This document shows, one piece after another, positions 1-11,508 of a stretch of 64,000 bases of DNA; position 1 is the first letter of the stretch, and each line of letters begins with the position of its first letter. The stretch covers positions 28,581,446 to 28,645,445 of the forward strand of contig OY743172.1 in the NCBI GenBank assembly GCA_963555705.1, read 5' to 3'. The notes under the pieces were generated by a model, which worked only from the letters and a program-made list of their open reading frames with translations, searched no databases and was not told the DNA's origin. The stretch is from Ligustrum vulgare. Its lineage: Eukaryota; Streptophyta; Magnoliopsida; Lamiales; Oleaceae. The position numbers and the translations under genes were made by a program.

Positions 1-234
1 TACCAATTTAAAACTCATTATTTTTTTGGTTTTGGGGCAATCAGTAAACTGTGATTAACTTATTATAGACTATTAAAAAAAATTAACATGTTAAATACAA
101 TAATTTTTTAAAGGAAATTAAGGAGTATATGGGTAGAGCATGGATTTTTCTACAATACTCATACTCTACCATACCCATGTCGGGTTTCTGAATTTATACC
201 CATATCTTAAGAGGCTTGTTGAGTGATCTCTGAT

Positions 235-480
235 ACCACTAGAGCTGGTATGATGGATCACCCAACAAACTTATTAAGGTTGAGAGTTCGAATTTCTTGA
301 GAACAATCCATACGTTATGGGACGTCACATGCTATCGTCAACGTAAAAACCTTAGGGACAAAAATCCCTTCACGGGATTCTCGGTTGAATGCGTCCCATT
401 GCAATTGAATCTTCAACCTCGAGAGATTTATAGACTAATCTCTAATACCACTAAAGCAACTAGAAGGTTATTGCTGTGTC
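235..480 (+). repeat. Possible tRNA-derived SINE (weak)
   Basis: A box-A-like string (TGGTATGATGG, about 246-256) is followed about 28 bp later by a box-B-like string (GAGTTCGAATTT, about 284-295). That is the spacing of an RNA polymerase III internal promoter in tRNA-derived SINEs. A body of about 200 bp without an open gene follows. No target duplication or A-tail was found, so this is only a candidate; the small ORF at 297-491 looks incidental. Confidence 0.25.
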
Positions 481-499
481 ACATATCCTGAGTTGTGTA

Positions 500-2000
500 T
501 TATATAGAGAAAGAGCCACTAATGATTTCCCAAATTTGATGCAAAATCTGCTCCTTTAATTTCTTTAAAACTTGTTGAAGAGCTTTATTCAAACATTAAG
601 CCTATATTTGACAATCATTATTTTTAACTCATTTTGTTATAATACTCAATTTAATCATACATTTTAATAATAAAATATTCTGTATCTAAACTATAAACTT
701 TTTCCTCATTTTAATAAAACAATCTCCAATCAATCATCATACAAAAACTACTTTTACTACAATTAGGCAATCAATCATGGGCTAAATCTCAACTTTATAG
801 GGGTTTATTTAATTAGGATTTGGAAGAAAATTTAAAGACTTTGATGGAATTTAAAAGTCTAGGGGTATTCAATTTAGACTTTTTTAAATTCATTAAAATC
901 TTGAGTTATTCAATCTAGATTTTAATAAACTCTTAAAATATCTTTTAAAGTCATGGTGTATTGTATAAAGACTTTTAAAAGTCTTTAAAAGTTTCGTGTT
1001 ATTCAAATTATCGATTACTTTTAAAGACTCTTACGAAATCCTCTATATACTAACTTTTAAACATAAAGTACAACCACAAAATCTCTTTATTTGTCTCTTA
1101 TTAACCTCCAAGATTTTGAAAGACTTTTATAAAAAAAAAAATTCTTTTAAATTGTAATTTTATTTATTCTATATTTTTCTTTTTTCATATTATTTTTAGA
1201 AACCTTAAACATTTGACTAAACAAATCATTATTTCTCTTCTCTTCAACTTTTTGTATTTTTTTATTTTAAATATTTTTTCTTTATATTTGGACTCTCTTT
1301 TTTTCCATCCTTTTTTTCGATTTTTTTATGAAAATAAATCTAACTAAAATTCCATAAGATCTTATAGAAAAATAATAAATAAATTGTGTCAAAACAAAAT
1401 AATAATAAGTAAAGTGATTCAAGAATTTTCTCTAGAAATTTTTTTATAAACATAGTACAATTTTTATGTCGATATCAAATACGATTTTATTTTCCTCCCA
1501 TTTTTTTAATCACAAATGTTTCTCTGTCTTAAAACTATTTATATTTCTCACGCTTTTTTTTTTTAATTCACTTTACATATAATTATTATTAAATATTCAT
1601 ATTCACATCATACGGAAATTAATCTATTAGCGTTTATGTTTTTCAATTAAAAAATAAAAGTCTTTAAAAGTATTTGAAAGTCTTTAAAAGTATATGAAAG
1701 TCTTTTAAATAAATGTTCACGAAAGTCTATATAAATCCATAAAAGTCAATCAAAGGTTTTGATATATAATAATTTATATATCAAAACATGGCGATAGAGA
1801 TGTTCTTTCTACAAAGGTTTTCATATTAGAATTTAAATATACATATCCACCCTCAAGTATGGACGTGTTTAATGGGGATGTATTTAAAGTGAAATAGATG
1901 CATAAAAATGGTTTTGATATATAATAATTTAAATGGATAAATTTAATAATAAGGATCAGTTGGAATGCAAAATAGATGAATATAGCCACCCCCTTTTTAG
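500..2000. other. Intergenic AT-rich DNA with reiterated AGTCTTTAAAAGT motifs
   Basis: I see no coding sequence here. From about 820 to 1750 the motif AGTCTTTAAAAGT and variants recur in both orientations (for example around 965-995 and 1660-1715), suggesting an old MITE-like or inverted-repeat element whose ends I cannot place. A 22-bp string beginning GGTTTTGATATATAATAA occurs directly repeated near 1756 and 1911. Confidence 0.4.
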
Positions 2001-2014
2001 TACGATTTGAATTA

Positions 2015-2523
2015 CGGTTGCGTTTGAGCGGAAATAAAATGAATTTCAGGGAATTAAATTTTTGGGAATTTGAAGTTTAATGTATTTGATTGATTTAATT
2101 TTTTAGGTAAAAAAGTGGAAAATTTTCCAACTTTTATTGTTTGATTAACATTATTTTTTAGAGAAAATAAAGCAAAATTTAACTATTTTAATAAAAAAAA
2201 ATATATATTTTTTAATTTTTCATACATAGGTACTTGATAATAATAATTTTAATATTTGAAAAAAAAAAAAAAAAAAAACCAATTAACAACAACACAAATG
2301 ATCAAACGTAACAAAAACAACCAAACAAGTTCCCAAAAAAATAAAACCTCATCTACATATGGGAAAACGTTTTCCTTCAAAACCAAAAAAACAACCTCAC
2401 ATGCTCAATAGTTGAAATTAGAATTGTCAAAAAAATCTTAATTTTCAAACAACCAAAAGTAGGAAAATATTGAAAAATTTTCCATTTTTCATAGAAAATT
2501 TGTGCTATCAAACATATATAGCC
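2015..2523 (+). mobile_element. Tourist/PIF-Harbinger-like MITE, copy A1
   Basis: This is a 509-bp non-coding element flanked by TTA on both sides (2012-2014 and 2524-2526), with termini CGGTTGCGTTTGA and TCAAACATATATAGCC. The interior closely matches two other elements in the window (16929-17424, and 21540-22051 inverted): the shared order is GGGAATTxGAAGTTTAATG, TTGATTTAATTTTTTAGGT, ATTTTCCAACTTTT, then ACTTGATAATAATAA. TTA duplications with a GTTTG-containing inverted terminus are typical of Tourist-like MITEs moved by PIF/Harbinger transposases. Confidence 0.7.
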
Positions 2524-3199
2524 TTAAGTTCAATACTATGATCATCTTAAAATAAATGTTCAGTGATGTGATTGCAATTAAGCAAGAGTTCATTGATTGG
2601 TGGTAAAATTTACTTTGCTAATTTGGCGGAATGAATAGAGATTTTCTTTTTGTTCTCTAACGCAATCATTATAATTTTTAAATCAATTTATGAATAATAC
2701 AATTTTTTTAAATCACTTTATAACTATATACATTTTCTCGCTTTTGAAAGGAAGGATAATGGAGTAGCCTAATTGGTCCAATAGTAGTTGAATTGGTCCG
2801 AATTAAAGTTGAGTGACATGAACATGATTGGAGGAACTACTGTGCTTTGAAATTCAAAATTCATTGACTTTATTATGGAAAACAAATTGTAGAAGCCAAA
2901 AAATTCAACTACAAATGTTTGAAAAATGTACTTGTGGAGTAATGAATTTTTAACCAGAATTTCACCTTTTTTTCTATACCAGTCGAGAAAATTGCAGCCC
3001 AGAAATTAATCAGCCTGTCAAGAATATGAATTCTATCCCAAACTGCAAATCTAATATCCATTGCATTATCTCATACATGAACTGGGGAAAATGAGGATCT
3101 GATATTCATCTCTAATACTCAATCTCCCTGTACAATATAACATATAAATAAAGTCACAAGGTTAAAGAAAATGACACAGAAACATGATAAAGAAATCTG

Positions 3200-3949
3200 T
3201 TATAATTTTAAATTTAGGTCAGGCAAGGATGTATCTGTCCTTGGAGGAGGTGGAACCATTGCTACAATATTTATGTTGGAATTTTGTCCTGAATCAAACC
3301 CCAGATTATTACCATTATGTCCCTCGATTTGTCGAAAGCTTCCGGGCCAGTACATTTCTACTTCATCATCCTCCATATATGGCGGCGGTAACCCGTAATA
3401 ACCTTGATTAAACCTTGCTCCACCTCTTACCCCATGGAAAGGCCTCTCTTGCTGTACAACTTGTTGATGCATGGAAGCATGTGCTTCGATTCCTAGAGAT
3501 CGAAATGCGGATCCATGGAGAGGTAGAGATGCCAAACTGGCATATCGATCGGATAACACACCCATCCGCATGGCCCGTTTTGCAAGTGTCCTCTCTCTCT
3601 TGTGCGCATTCTGATGTCCTCCCAGAGCCTGTGAGCTGTAAAATTTTCGCCGGCAGTAGTTACAGGAGAAGACTCTAGATACTGCTGGAGGATGAGGGGT
3701 AACTGCACCGCCACTAGTTTGGCCCGTACCGTTAAACTCAGCATCACTGCTGTTGAAACCAAGTGTCAGGTCGAGAGTAACGGGCATCGAGTCGTTCTGA
3801 CGGCTGATCGGATCTGTAAGGCCGGATAAAGTGGCATTGGTTTCCCTGGAATGACCAGGAGGATTTTCTTGGATAGATACATTGGAAGCCACTTGGCTAC
3901 TGACTTCAGATTCATCTTCAGACTCGAGGTTCAAATTCGGAGACTTCAT
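3200..3949 (-). CDS. Single C2H2 (QALGGH) zinc finger protein with EAR motifs, ZFP4/ZFP7-like
   Basis: This is a probable nuclear transcriptional repressor. From the chosen start it has 249 residues. One plant-type C2H2 finger lies near residues 94-120 (C96, C99, H112, H116) and carries the signature QALGGHQNAH, which contacts DNA in this family. A leucine-rich EAR-like motif (LDLTL) lies near residue 60, and a terminal DLNLKL EAR motif ends the protein; EAR motifs recruit TOPLESS-type corepressors. A serine-rich N-terminal segment (SSQVASNVS) matches what I know of ZFP4/ZFP7-type proteins. I chose the ATG at 3949 because MKSPNLNLE resembles the usual family start; an in-frame ATG at 3982 would add 11 residues. 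The frame is open with no intron needed. It is the only intact host gene visible here, flanked by MITEs. Exact orthology is uncertain. Confidence 0.85.
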   Translation of the reverse strand: MKSPNLNLESEDESEVSSQVASNVSIQENPPGHSRETNATLSGLTDPISRQNDSMPVTLDLTLGFNSSDAEFNGTGQTSGGAVTPHPPAVSRVFSCNYCRRKFYSSQALGGHQNAHKRERTLAKRAMRMGVLSDRYASLASLPLHGSAFRSLGIEAHASMHQQVVQQERPFHGVRGGARFNQGYYGLPPPYMEDDEVEMYWPGSFRQIEGHNGNNLGFDSGQNSNINIVAMVPPPPRTDTSLPDLNLKL

Positions 3950-4692
3950 GTCAGTGAAGTAAAGATTTCGTTTTCCTCTCAAGCAATACTCCAGAAAACT
4001 GCTGCTAGAAAAGAAGTCATTCAGGCATCAAATTTAGATTACACATTGGGGTACATAATCTCACACACACTTTACTGAAAGTATGGCAGAACATATATAT
4101 GCTAAAACCAAGAGGGACAGTGAGCATAAATTTTCAAAGGTGAAGCATATAAACAGAGGACAAGTATCCATCAAGTCTAAGTTATATTAATGGTAGTTGA
4201 ACTGTCAGGTCCCCTTTCTTAGACAATGTTGATAATCATGAATGGAAGTATATCTGAGATATCAGACATATATTTTCTTTTCATTTATCTAAATATTATC
4301 AGACATTTGTACTTTATTTGTTTTTGATGGGAAAATGAACATGTCTTGTCTGCAGTTATCTATACCGTGGCCACAATGCTATCCAACCATGTGCGAAACA
4401 TAAACATCAAGTGATGACAGATCAGCAACTCAGGAACATATAACTATCCGATCTTATAGTTCTGTTATGCATACACCATGGCTAGTCTAGTCGTGTTTGC
4501 TATAACTCGATCAATAATTAAGAAAGGGAAAGGTTATATTGGAGAGGGCATTGAAACATACACTTGTACACTTGCAAATAATCGATGAGTCATATTGCAG
4601 TATAAACTTCTCACTGAACCTATGATAGAAGTGAAGCCCGTGTACAAAATATCAAGTTAGGGTCTTGATGTGAGATTCAAGATTCATATATA

Positions 4693-4874
4693 GCCTTTGT
4701 TTGAATCTCTTTAAATTTTTTTCTTTTTTTCTACAGTATTAAATTTCAACCATCAATTAAAAATCAAGCTCACAATATTTGACTTTTCAACTAAATCTCA
4801 ACTATCTATTCTCCTAAAAATCACTATTCATTTAAAAAAAAAAAAACTCTTTTTGAACAACATCAAACACACAC
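4693..4874 (+). mobile_element. Short MITE-like element, copy B1
   Basis: About 182 bp, beginning GCCTTTGTTTGAAT and ending CATCAAACACACAC. The ends are imperfect inverted repeats around a GTTTG core. The interior (ACAATATTTGACTTTTCAAC, then CTCCTAAAAATCACTATTCA and an A-run) matches 47833-48018. It is non-coding. The target duplication is ambiguous, so the superfamily is not assigned. Confidence 0.5.
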
Positions 4875-4887
4875 ATATTGTCATGGG

Positions 4888-5281
4888 TTAATTACTTGAT
4901 TGGTCGCTGAACTCTAAGAAAGGTTTCAGAGGGTCACTAAACTTTAAAAGTTTTCATGTTAATCACTGAACTTTATTGATGATTGACGATTTTATGAAGT
5001 TTAGTGACTAGCGGAGAAATTTTTAAAGTTTAGCCTCTGTTTGGCAAAACATGTTTTTAAACATGTTTTTTCCTACACAATTTCTCAAATCATTTTTTAA
5101 CCACAAACATTTTCTCTCTCCATTTTTCAACCACACATTTTACCTAGAAAACATAAAAAAACATGTTTTTAAACAAAAAACTTTTAACAAACAGAGGCTT
5201 AGTGATTAACCGGGAAATTTTTGAAGTGTAGTGACCCTCTGAAAACTTCACTCAAAGTTCAGTCACCAAACATGTAATTAA
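4888..5281. mobile_element. Foldback MITE D1, interrupted by a second MITE
   Basis: The two halves are inverted copies. The left arm begins TTAATTACTTGATTGGTCGC and contains CAGAGGGTCACTAAACTTTA. The right arm reads, in reverse complement, TTAATTACATGTTTGGTGAC and CAGAGGGTCACTACACTTCA. Without the insertion at 5033-5198 the element is about 225 bp. It is non-coding and would form a long hairpin if transcribed. Confidence 0.65.
5033..5198. mobile_element. Tourist-like MITE C1 nested in D1
   Basis: A 166-bp element with perfect terminal inverted repeats GCCTCTGTTTG and CAAACAGAGGC, flanked by TTA on both sides (5030-5032 and 5199-5201). It sits between the arms of the foldback element D1 and is therefore younger. 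Related sequences with the same interior (AATCA-TTTTTCAACCACA) occur near 7005, 8470, 22104 and 23816. Confidence 0.75.
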
Positions 5282-5446
5282 CTCTCATTTTTATCAATCT
5301 TTATGCTTTTTTAATCTTTTATCTATACTCCTAACCTACAATTTTATTCTTTATAGCATCTCCAAACTTCACACAAAAAAAAAAAAGTCTTTCTATACAA
5401 AAATAAGGTGAAACCAGCACAAATAACAATGCTTCAATTTTTATTT

Positions 5447-5562
5447 TACTTGATTGGTCACTAACTTTGCGTAAGGTTTTCGGGGGGCACTTGGAAACTT
5501 TTGAAGTTTGCTGAACTCTTGGAAACCTTTCGAAAAGTTCAGTGACTAATCAGGTAATTAAT
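5447..5562. mobile_element. Short foldback MITE D2, related to D1
   Basis: About 116 bp. The left end TTACTTGATTGGTCACT and the right end AGTGACTAATCAGGTAATTAA are inverted copies of each other and match the arms of D1 directly upstream. It is a shorter, possibly deleted family member with no coding capacity. Confidence 0.55.
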
Positions 5563-7004
5563 TCTGTTGTTAAAGAAAATGTTTCGGCCGAATAGAACTC
5601 AATTTGGATGTATTGTAACTTAGGATAACAAAAGAGCACAAAAAAACCCCATGACTATAACAAACCCTTCATGTACCATATTTGCTTTCAAACAAGTGAA
5701 AGAAGGCAAAATCACTATATAAATATATACGTGTTCTAAAATACTCGTCTAGGCGGACGCCTAGGCTTGCATACGCACGATGCACGTCTTTCAAGCCTTG
5801 CCATGCATCGTGCATTTTCCCGCATTGACCGTGCATTAAAGCACATCAGTGCTCTTAGGCATAATGCGTGGCCTTGCCGCTTCGCCGTGTATTACGCATT
5901 TTAGAATTTTGCTAAATATTATGCATTAACCTTTAAATTACTTAATCGATATGAAAGCTCATTCAAGCTTCCAAGTATCATTTAACGCCAAACACTTCTC
6001 TTAACTTCAGACACTTACTTCTTCATTGTGAACATTGCAAAAGAAGCATGAAAATGATTTTGAGTATCAAACATGTGCCAAAAATTGCTATATGGCACAC
6101 AACCTTCTTAGAAAGAAGGTCACATCACTTGTTTTTTCATTCTCGTGAATTTGATTCTGCGTCTAAGTGATGACTATCGTGTAGGAGAACAGGGATGCAT
6201 CATGCACAATTTTAAGATTATAAGTGGCAGTAAGAACAGAGAAGACATCCTTAACTAAGAAAGCTGCATTCAAAAAAGCTTTAGAAAAAGACAGCAATTT
6301 TGTTTTGAAAGCAATACCAGAGTTGATATGTGTTCCTCAATCGAGTAAGTTTGCTGGTCAATAAGCCATTGCTTCTCCAGTACAACAAATGACTATCATA
6401 CAAAGCTTAGAGATGAACAGATCACGAGTACCATAACTCAGGACCATGACAGACAAGGACTTTTTAGATATATAATACAGGCTCAGATATTGAAAATTTT
6501 AAGTTCTTCACCACAGAAAAAATTGCAGTTGGTGGCAGCTAAACAGGTTCAATTGGCAATGAAGAGACAAAAAATTTCCTAGCACGGCAGTTCTGAGGAT
6601 GTCCATCAATCATAATGAAATATCAAAATATAGGAGCAGTACGAAGAAACGTGTGTGGTTAAAAGGTAATATGAGAAAATACGTTATTTATAAACTTGTT
6701 TATACCAAACGGAATGGCATAATACAAATCGTATGTGCTAATATTTTGAAATGCGTCAGCTCGTGTGTCAAGTAAAAAACAAACTGCCGTTTGGCGTAGG
6801 ATATTTCGGATTTTTAGTAGAATGTGATGTTTAGAAAAGGTTGAAAAGTGTGAAAGCAGTGGATCCCGTATACATGTGTGATTGAAAGATAAAAATAGTC
6901 AAAACTTCCCGGAGCAAGCAGGGGTAATATTTACTCAAATCATTATCATTTTTCATCAAAGACACGACATCGTGCACCATTTTATTCGGGGAACAAGAAT
7001 ATAG
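5563..7004. other. Intergenic, no gene recognised
   Basis: No coding sequence that I can support. Around 5745-5900 there are short dyads (CTAGGCG/CGCCTAG, and TGCATCGTGCA-type strings) with raised GC content, possibly an unclassified small repeat. Confidence 0.4.
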
Positions 7005-7130
7005 CCTTCTTTGGGTAACTTGTTTATAAATGACACATTTCTTCAAACCACTTTTCAATCACATACATTTTTCAAAATCAATTTTCAAGCACATATAAAA
7101 AAAAAAAAAAGTTTTTTTCCAAACAGAAGC
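7005..7130. mobile_element. Degenerate C-family MITE
   Basis: Contains the family interior (AACCACTTTTCAATCACATA, then a second copy of that motif) and ends TTTTCCAAACAGAAGCA, resembling the C1 terminus CAAACAGAGGC. The left end (GTAACTTGTTTATAAATG) is diverged and no duplication is clear. Confidence 0.4.
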
Positions 7131-8469
7131 ATAGTTGAAAATGATAGATTGAATGACAGGAAAAAAAAAAAAAAGGGAATTTTGTTTCAAGAAGCATCAA
7201 ATGTCTAGTATAGGCCTTGACTATTTGCGCTTTTACTTGTGGCTACAAATAAGAGGAAACAAGAAGCGGGCACATACCTTTCTACTATACCAGCAAGTAA
7301 AAAAGAAAACAAATGCAACTTTTTTTGTGGTTGTGTGCAATTATGAAGTCAGTCACAAAGGAGAAGAAGCAAAATTCTTACCAACCCAAAAATCTCATAA
7401 AGGTCAGCAAGATGAACATCGGATTAATTGAACTTGAAGTCACCCTAACAAATTCCCAAGATTTCAAACTTTGGCATGGAAAAAATCAAGAAATACAACC
7501 AACAACGAAAGATCCACTGGAAACTCAAGAATCAAAATTGACAGAATCAAGAATCCATGGAAAATAAGCAAAAGTCATAAGAATCTGGATCATTCTTCAT
7601 TAACAATAACACAAGACCTAGTAATACTTGAGAAGCATACAAGAAGATGGGTACAAGCTATGGCTAGAGAAAGTACTCTTCAACAGTACCTTTAAACTGC
7701 AGGCCTCAGCTTATTGTGACAAGACAGACTTGTGGGAATTCTAGGTTTTGCCAAATATAGAGAAGAGAGGATAATAAGTACAGATGAGAGGAAAGAGGGG
7801 AGAGAGAGAGGCATGAATAAGGAGTAGTGCAGGCTGGAGAGAGGATAATAGGAAGTAGTAGATGAAGATAAGATCATTGGAGAGAGATAGAGAGAGAGAG
7901 AGACGTCAGAGGAAAAAGCAAATAACAGACAGACATAAAACTATTTTTGTTGGGCTCATCAAACTACTGGAGATGAATAGAAAAGGTAATCAACAGTGCA
8001 AGAAAAGGCAAAGAAAGAGTAAGCAAGTGCAAGTCCACCAAGACACAGAAATGGGGCTTCTTTACACCCTTTATTACTGTATTCCTCTTGCTGATCCCTC
8101 CATCCACACATTTACATTAAAAATAATATAAAATAAAGCACGAAAGATTCTTTAAAGATTTTTGTTACCTCAAAACTGCCTTTTTTCCTCTTACTGAAAT
8201 GGACACCCATAACATCCCCATTCCCATCACATATTCGTCCATTCTCTTCTTGTAATGAAATGACGGATGACATGCATATTAGCCCTGTGTTAGCCCATAT
8301 CAGAGCAGACAACATTTTCACCGCCCAATCATGCAACTGGGCACCCGGACAGGAGTATGGACCACACCCACTTATTATAAAAGTGATCCTCAAAATTACA
8401 CAATCTAATCCTAGATAGAAACCCTTTTTTAATATTTAAAAAAAGATGACACAGGAGATCATTAAGCAT
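7131..8469. other. Intergenic with GA-rich tract
   Basis: No gene that I can support. Around 7750-7910 the plus strand is strongly purine-rich with (GA)n runs. Such CT-rich tracts (read on the minus strand) are common in plant promoters and 5-prime leaders, but no adjoining coding sequence was found to assign it to. Confidence 0.4.
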
Positions 8470-8615
8470 GTGTTCAGTAAAGTTCAAAAAATGATTTATA
8501 AACATACAATTTTTCAAATCACTTTTTAATCATATATTTTTTTCTCCAATTTCCAATCACTATTTTTTATAAACATGTTTATAAACCAAAATTTGACTTT
8601 TTCCAAACACAGGCC
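8470..8615. mobile_element. Degenerate C-family MITE
   Basis: Starts near GTGTTCAGTAAAG and ends near CCAAACACAGGCC. It carries the C-family interior (CAAATCACTTTTTAATCATA, ATAAACATGTTTATAAAC). The terminal repeats are imperfect and no duplication was identified. Confidence 0.45.
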
Positions 8616-9026
8616 AAATCATCACATTCTTACAAGGATGGGGAGATAAGTTTCCATGTTTGATTGTAAAGAAGAACGGTGAGTTGAGCCGATATAGCTT
8701 GGCACCTATGACATTTAGTCCTTATTTGAGTCCCATTATGTACAAAAATGAGTTTTATAATATTGATTTTTTGGAGAATATGTTGTAAAAAGTGAGGATA
8801 GTTTTGTACTTATGTTTAGATTATTTTATCGATAAAAAAAGTACCGTTGAAAATGAGTTTTTGAATACTAGTGCTCAAGTGGTTGTTTTTTATATTGAAT
8901 TTAGAAAACTCAAACATTGGGGAATTATTTTCCACACTTTATTCTTCTCTCAATGAAGGTAATTTATAGGTATACAATTGAATACAATAAGGAAAGAATA
9001 ATTCTATTCTAGAAAATATATGTAAT

Positions 9027-9027
<1 letters not shown>

Positions 9028-9062
<35 letters not shown>
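9028..9062. repeat. (TA)n microsatellite
   Basis: An uninterrupted AT dinucleotide run directly next to the copia 1 polypurine tract, where the 3-prime LTR should begin. A second long (TA)n lies at about 16145-16207, near the expected 5-prime LTR of the same element. Confidence 0.95.
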
Positions 9063-9065
<3 letters not shown>

Positions 9066-9327
9066 CCTGAAGTTGGAGTGTAGATGTCAATATGCCCAAC
9101 TTGTCAGTTGCTTCTTTAAATATTCGTCCACATACTCAATTTGTAAGAATATCCTCGAGCTGATTTTCAAACTTAACAAACGGGAATCGAATAATCTTTC
9201 TATCAAGATTTTATTTGATAAAAAATCTGTTCACTTCTACATGTTTAGTGCGATTGTGTTGCATTGGATTATGTGCAATCTCAATCGCTTCTTTCTTATT
9301 ACAATGCAAGGCCTTGGTTTCGTAACT

Positions 9328-11503
9328 TTAACAATTCACACACTCCATAAGCCATATCCCGAAACTCGGCTTCAGTTTCTTACTTCTCCAAGTCACCAAA
9401 TTCACACATACAAAGGAAAAGTAACCATAAGTTGATCTCCGATTAGTTTGATCTCCTGCCCAATCTGCATTTGTATACCCTGCAACTTCCACATCACCTC
9501 CTTTTTCGAACAATAAGTATTTTCTTGGAGAAGCCTTCAAGTACCCCAAGTATACGATATACATCATTCATATGTTCTTCACTTGGGTTATGCATGAACT
9601 GACATACTAATCTAACAGCATATGTAATGTCGGGCCGAGTATGGGAAAGATAGATTAGTTTTCCTACTAAGAGTTGATACATTCCTTTAACAGTTGAAAC
9701 TTGGTCATAAAATTCTCTCAATCGATGACTCATTTCAATAGGTGTCTCGATTAGTTTGCAATCAAGCATTCCAATTTCAGCAAGAAGATCTAAAATATAT
9801 TTTCTTTGAGATAAGGAGATCACTTGACAAGATATAGCAACTTTGATGCCCAAAAAATACTTCAATTAACTCAAATCCTTCATTTCAAACTCACATGCTA
9901 AATAATCCTTTAGTGCTTTCATCTCTGATGGATCGTTTCCAGTGACAACCATATCATCAACATATATGATGAGGGCAATAAGCTTTCCTATACTGCGCTT
10001 CATAAACAAAGTATGATCGTAGTCAATTTGTCTATATCTAAACGCCTTCATACTCTTCGTGAACCTTCCAAACCAAGTTTGAGGTGACTGTTTCAGGCTA
10101 TATAGGGACATTTTCAGTTTACACTCCTTTCATAGTTCAGAATTCATAATTCCAGGAGGCAAGTCCATGTACACTTCTTTTTCCAGATCTTCATTCAAAA
10201 ATGCATTCTTCACATCAAATTGTTGCAATGGCCAATCTTGATTGGCTACAAGAGATATAAGTATTCTAATTGTGTTGATATTTGCCACATGAACAAAAGT
10301 ATCCTGATAATCCACACCACACTTCTGAGTATACCCCTTAGCCACCAACCTTGCCTTCCATCTATCAATACTTCCATCATCATTCAACTTCATAGTAAAG
10401 ATCAATCGACACCCAATAGTTGTTTTTCTGTGAAGCTTATCAATAAGCTCCCAAGTAGATTTTTTCTGTAAGGTGTTCATCTCTTCATTCATGGATTTCT
10501 TCCATCATTCATCTGATAAAGCTTCCTGCAAATTACTTGGAATAGATACAGAGGATAATTGATTCATAGTAGAGGTAAATGATTTAGACAACCTATGCGT
10601 AGACATATAATTGCCAATTTGGTATTTGGTTTTAGTTGTAATATCATGTTCATATTGTTTCTTTGGGATGCCTCTATTAGGCCTACGTGGATTTCTAGAT
10701 TTTGGATCATCAACAAGATTAAGATTAGGTAATACCTGGGATACGACATCACTTAACAACTCCTTAGTTGATGGTGTTAGAATGTTGAAATCATGGGCAG
10801 ACTCTTCTACTTCAATTTTAGCTCCAGAACTTAGTTATGCCTCTGTTTCACGAAAAGAAACATCTAAATTGTTTTCCTCAAGATCATAGCAGCTATATCC
10901 CTTCTGAAATTCAGCATACCAGAGAAAACACACTTCCAAGTACAGTAATGCAACTTGCCACACTAATATTTGGGTATATGAACAAAGACCACACAACAAA
11001 AGACTCGAGGCTCCAAGTTTGGCATGCAGGGATGGTAAAGGTTATGCATCTTGTGAAATGGTGTTTGACACTAAATAACTCGGGATGGTGTATGGTTGAT
11101 CAACTATGTTGTAGATTTCAAAGCTTCACCCCAGTACTCAAAAGTGGCATATTCATTCGAAAGAGAGATGCCCCGAACAACTTCCAACAAATACCAATTT
11201 ATTCGTTCAGCCAAATCATTCTGTTAGGCAGTAGAGTTATTCAAAGTTTTGTTTCGGATCCCATTACTCACAAAGAACTTGGATAAGATATGAGTGGTAA
11301 ATTCACCTCCATTATCAGGTTGAAACACTTGTATTTGTTTGTGAAATTGGGTAGAAATCATATGGTAAAAACGTTTGAATATATCATAGACTTCACCTTT
11401 ATGAGTAAGGAGAGATATCCATATCATTCGAGTACATTCATCAATAAAAGTAACAAAAAAAGTGCTAGATATTGTAGGAACTCGAGCAGGGCCCCACACA
11501 TCA
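9328..11503 (-). pseudogene. Copia 1 pol: integrase, reverse transcriptase and RNase H remnants
   Basis: Minus-strand fragments in pol order. The integrase core has HSDVWGPA and QPDNGGEF (first and second catalytic Asp) at 11224-11503, followed by a degenerate stretch resembling the ERKNRHLLE region. The reverse transcriptase runs 9866-10492, with RWKARLVAKGYTQ, FDVKNAFLNEDLEKEVYM and the catalytic IIYVDDMVVTG. The connection domain has KYFLGIKVA and HTRPDITYAV. RNase H has GYTNADWAGDQTNRRSTYGY at about 9430-9510. Frames change near 9500, 9865, 10112-10130 and 10500, and several stops occur, so no functional product is expected. It would have copied element RNA into DNA and integrated it. Confidence 0.8.
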
Positions 11504-11508
11504 GAATG

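Noticed and set aside
3171..3678. Plus-strand ORFs opposite the zinc finger gene
   Set aside because: Shadows of the minus-strand coding sequence, without domains.
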